Source: CAZTLI01 sp964614375 | GTDB taxonomy: Bacteria > Chloroflexota > Anaerolineae > Aggregatilineales > Phototrophicaceae | Reading direction: 5' to 3' | DNA length: 15,625 bases | Assembly (NCBI GenBank): GCA_964614375.1 | Contig: CAZTLI010000080.1 | Coordinates: 1-15,625 of the forward strand | Position numbers and translations under genes: made by a program | Notes under the pieces: model-generated | What the model was told of the DNA's origin: nothing | The model's input: the letters and a program-made list of their open reading frames with translations, nothing else | Databases searched by the model: none | Shown here: positions 14,588-15,625 of the stretch, in pieces | Layout: each line of letters opens with the position of its first letter | How positions within the stretch are numbered: the stretch's first letter is position 1

Positions 14588-15502
14588 ATGACATCTACTA
14601 CAAAGCACCAGAATTTTGTGACCACCACACGCGGTCTTCGACGGGAAATTCCGCCCATGCGGTTATACGAAAAAGCCAAGAAATTCGGCATCTGGAATCC
14701 CACTGAGATTGACTTCACGCAGGATGTGACCGATTGGGCGGGATTAAAAGAAGACGAAAAAGATGTTGTACTGCGCCTGACATCGTTATTTGTCGCTGGC
14801 GAAGAAGCCGTCACGCTGGACTTGCTGCCGCTGATTATGGCAGTCGCCAGAGAAGGGCGTTTGGAAGAGGAAATGTTCCTGACCACATTCCTGTGGGAAG
14901 AGGCCAAACACACCGATTTCTTTCAGCGGTTTCTCAACGAAGTGCTGGAGATTGACGGCAATGACTTGACCCACTATCACGGCCCCAACTACGCGCATGT
15001 TTTCTATGATGTGCTGCCGGATGCGCTTAATCGACTGATGACCGACCAATCCCCCGAAGCGCAAATCAAAGCCGCTGTGACATACAACATGATTGTCGAA
15101 GGGGTGCTGGCGGAAACAGGGTATCACGCCTATTTTTCGATTCTCAAGAACAACGGCCTCATGCCAGGTAATACCAGGGGGGTGCAGCTCATCAAACAGG
15201 ATGAATCGCGGCATATTGCTTATGGTATCTTCTTGATTTCCCGCCTTGTCGCTGAGAATCATGCGCTGTGGGATGTCGCCGAAACGACGATGAACGAGTT
15301 ACTGATGCCTGCGATTAGTGTCGTCACCGAGGTATTTGAACCTTACGATCCGATTCCGTTTGGATTGGTGGTGGATGACTTTGTGAATTATGCGATGATG
15401 CAATTCCAGAAACGGATGGATCGCATCGAATCCTCGCGACATGCGACTCTGGATGAGATTTACCGGATGACTCATTCGGTTATTGATGCTGATGATGCGT
15501 AG
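14588..15502 (+). CDS. R2-like ligand-binding oxidase (R2lox)
   Basis: R2lox is a ferritin-like protein related to ribonucleotide reductase R2. In characterised members it holds a mixed Mn/Fe centre, binds a long-chain fatty-acid-like ligand, and makes an ether cross-link between a Val and a Tyr. The 304 residues contain the full set: Glu72, Glu105 and His108 (EEAKH), Glu171 (IVEGVLAETGY), Glu206 and His209 (DESRH), plus the cross-link pair Val75 (GEEAV) and Tyr166 (TYNMIVEG). The Val is what separates R2lox from true NrdB. No ribonucleotide reductase large subunit lies nearby. ATG 14588 is chosen because AAAGG lies 6 nt before it and the protein then matches R2lox length; the open frame extends to 14450 but has no family likeness. 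The physiological reaction is unknown. Confidence 0.93.
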   Translation: MTSTTKHQNFVTTTRGLRREIPPMRLYEKAKKFGIWNPTEIDFTQDVTDWAGLKEDEKDVVLRLTSLFVAGEEAVTLDLLPLIMAVAREGRLEEEMFLTTFLWEEAKHTDFFQRFLNEVLEIDGNDLTHYHGPNYAHVFYDVLPDALNRLMTDQSPEAQIKAAVTYNMIVEGVLAETGYHAYFSILKNNGLMPGNTRGVQLIKQDESRHIAYGIFLISRLVAENHALWDVAETTMNELLMPAISVVTEVFEPYDPIPFGLVVDDFVNYAMMQFQKRMDRIESSRHATLDEIYRMTHSVIDADDA

Positions 15503-15558
15503 AGTCGGACACTAGAAATCAACCGCCGCGTCAGGGTGCAATCTGCGTTAAGTCAGTG

Positions 15559-15587
15559 TTGACATAGGGGCAGTGGTTTGCTATGAT
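15559..15587 (+). promoter_or_regulatory. Promoter of the tRNA gene at the right edge
   Basis: A perfect -35 TTGACA (15559-15564) and TATGAT (15582-15587), one mismatch from the -10 consensus, are 17 bp apart. The start point would be near 15594, only a few bases before the tRNA, as is usual for strong tRNA promoters. Confidence 0.8.
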
Positions 15588-15599
15588 TTTTGTCTACGA

Positions 15600-15625
15600 T
15601 GCGGGGTGGAGCAGAGGCAGCTCGT
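15600..15625 (+). tRNA. Initiator tRNA-fMet, 5' part (cut by window edge)
   Basis: The last 26 bases fit the 5' third of a bacterial initiator tRNA: acceptor strand T-GCGGGG, then TG, the D-stem GAGC, a short D-loop AGAGGCA, the D-stem GCTC, and GT leading into the anticodon stem. The GCGGGGTGGAGCAG start is typical of tRNA-fMet. The anticodon lies outside the window, so the identity rests on this 5' similarity alone. Confidence 0.75.

Overview
The window looks like chromosomal DNA of a Chloroflexota bacterium, probably Anaerolineae-like. This is inferred from gene content and protein character and was not tested by a search. The pointers are an rpmH-rnpA-yidD-yidC-jag cluster with a PQQ-propeller lipoprotein inserted in it, a short YidC, an R2lox oxidase, an M29 aminopeptidase and a multi-LysM secreted protein. 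Most genes are on the plus strand. The exceptions are the truncated gene at the left edge and the uvrB/phospholipase D pair.

Layout. Positions 1-568 (minus) hold the N-terminal 189 residues of a protein I do not recognise. A gene-free divergent region (569-983) carries a good promoter for the plus-strand cluster and a weaker one facing the other way. Positions 984-4589 hold ribosomal protein L34, the RNase P protein, YidD, a propeller lipoprotein, the YidC insertase and the KhpB/Jag RNA-binding protein. Several of these genes overlap by 4 bases or less, so translational coupling is likely. Positions 4808-7268 hold a PfkB-family sugar/nucleoside kinase overlapping an amidohydrolase. Then come single genes: thiol peroxidase Tpx (7380-7889), an M29 aminopeptidase (7980-9083), an SDR oxidoreductase (9256-10020) and a secreted triple-LysM protein (10155-10940). 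Strong intrinsic terminators follow tpx, the peptidase and the LysM gene.

The LysM gene converges with uvrB (13030-11009, minus) on a shared terminator. Upstream of uvrB on the same strand is a secreted double-HKD phospholipase D-like protein with a C-terminal Excalibur-type calcium motif (14441-13146). Divergent from it is an R2-like ligand-binding oxidase (14588-15502) with all metal ligands and the Val/Tyr cross-link pair. The window ends inside what looks like an initiator tRNA gene behind a near-consensus promoter.

Most of the window is housekeeping. The parts I would look at again are: R2lox and its divergent secreted PLD partner; the propeller lipoprotein inside the membrane-insertion operon; a LexA-like box and a second palindrome in the uvrB promoter; a three-segment mutually exclusive hairpin set between the peptidase and the SDR; and a possible Shine-Dalgarno-masking leader before the left-edge gene. 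I did not find a clearly new multi-gene system, CRISPR array, insertion sequence or prophage.
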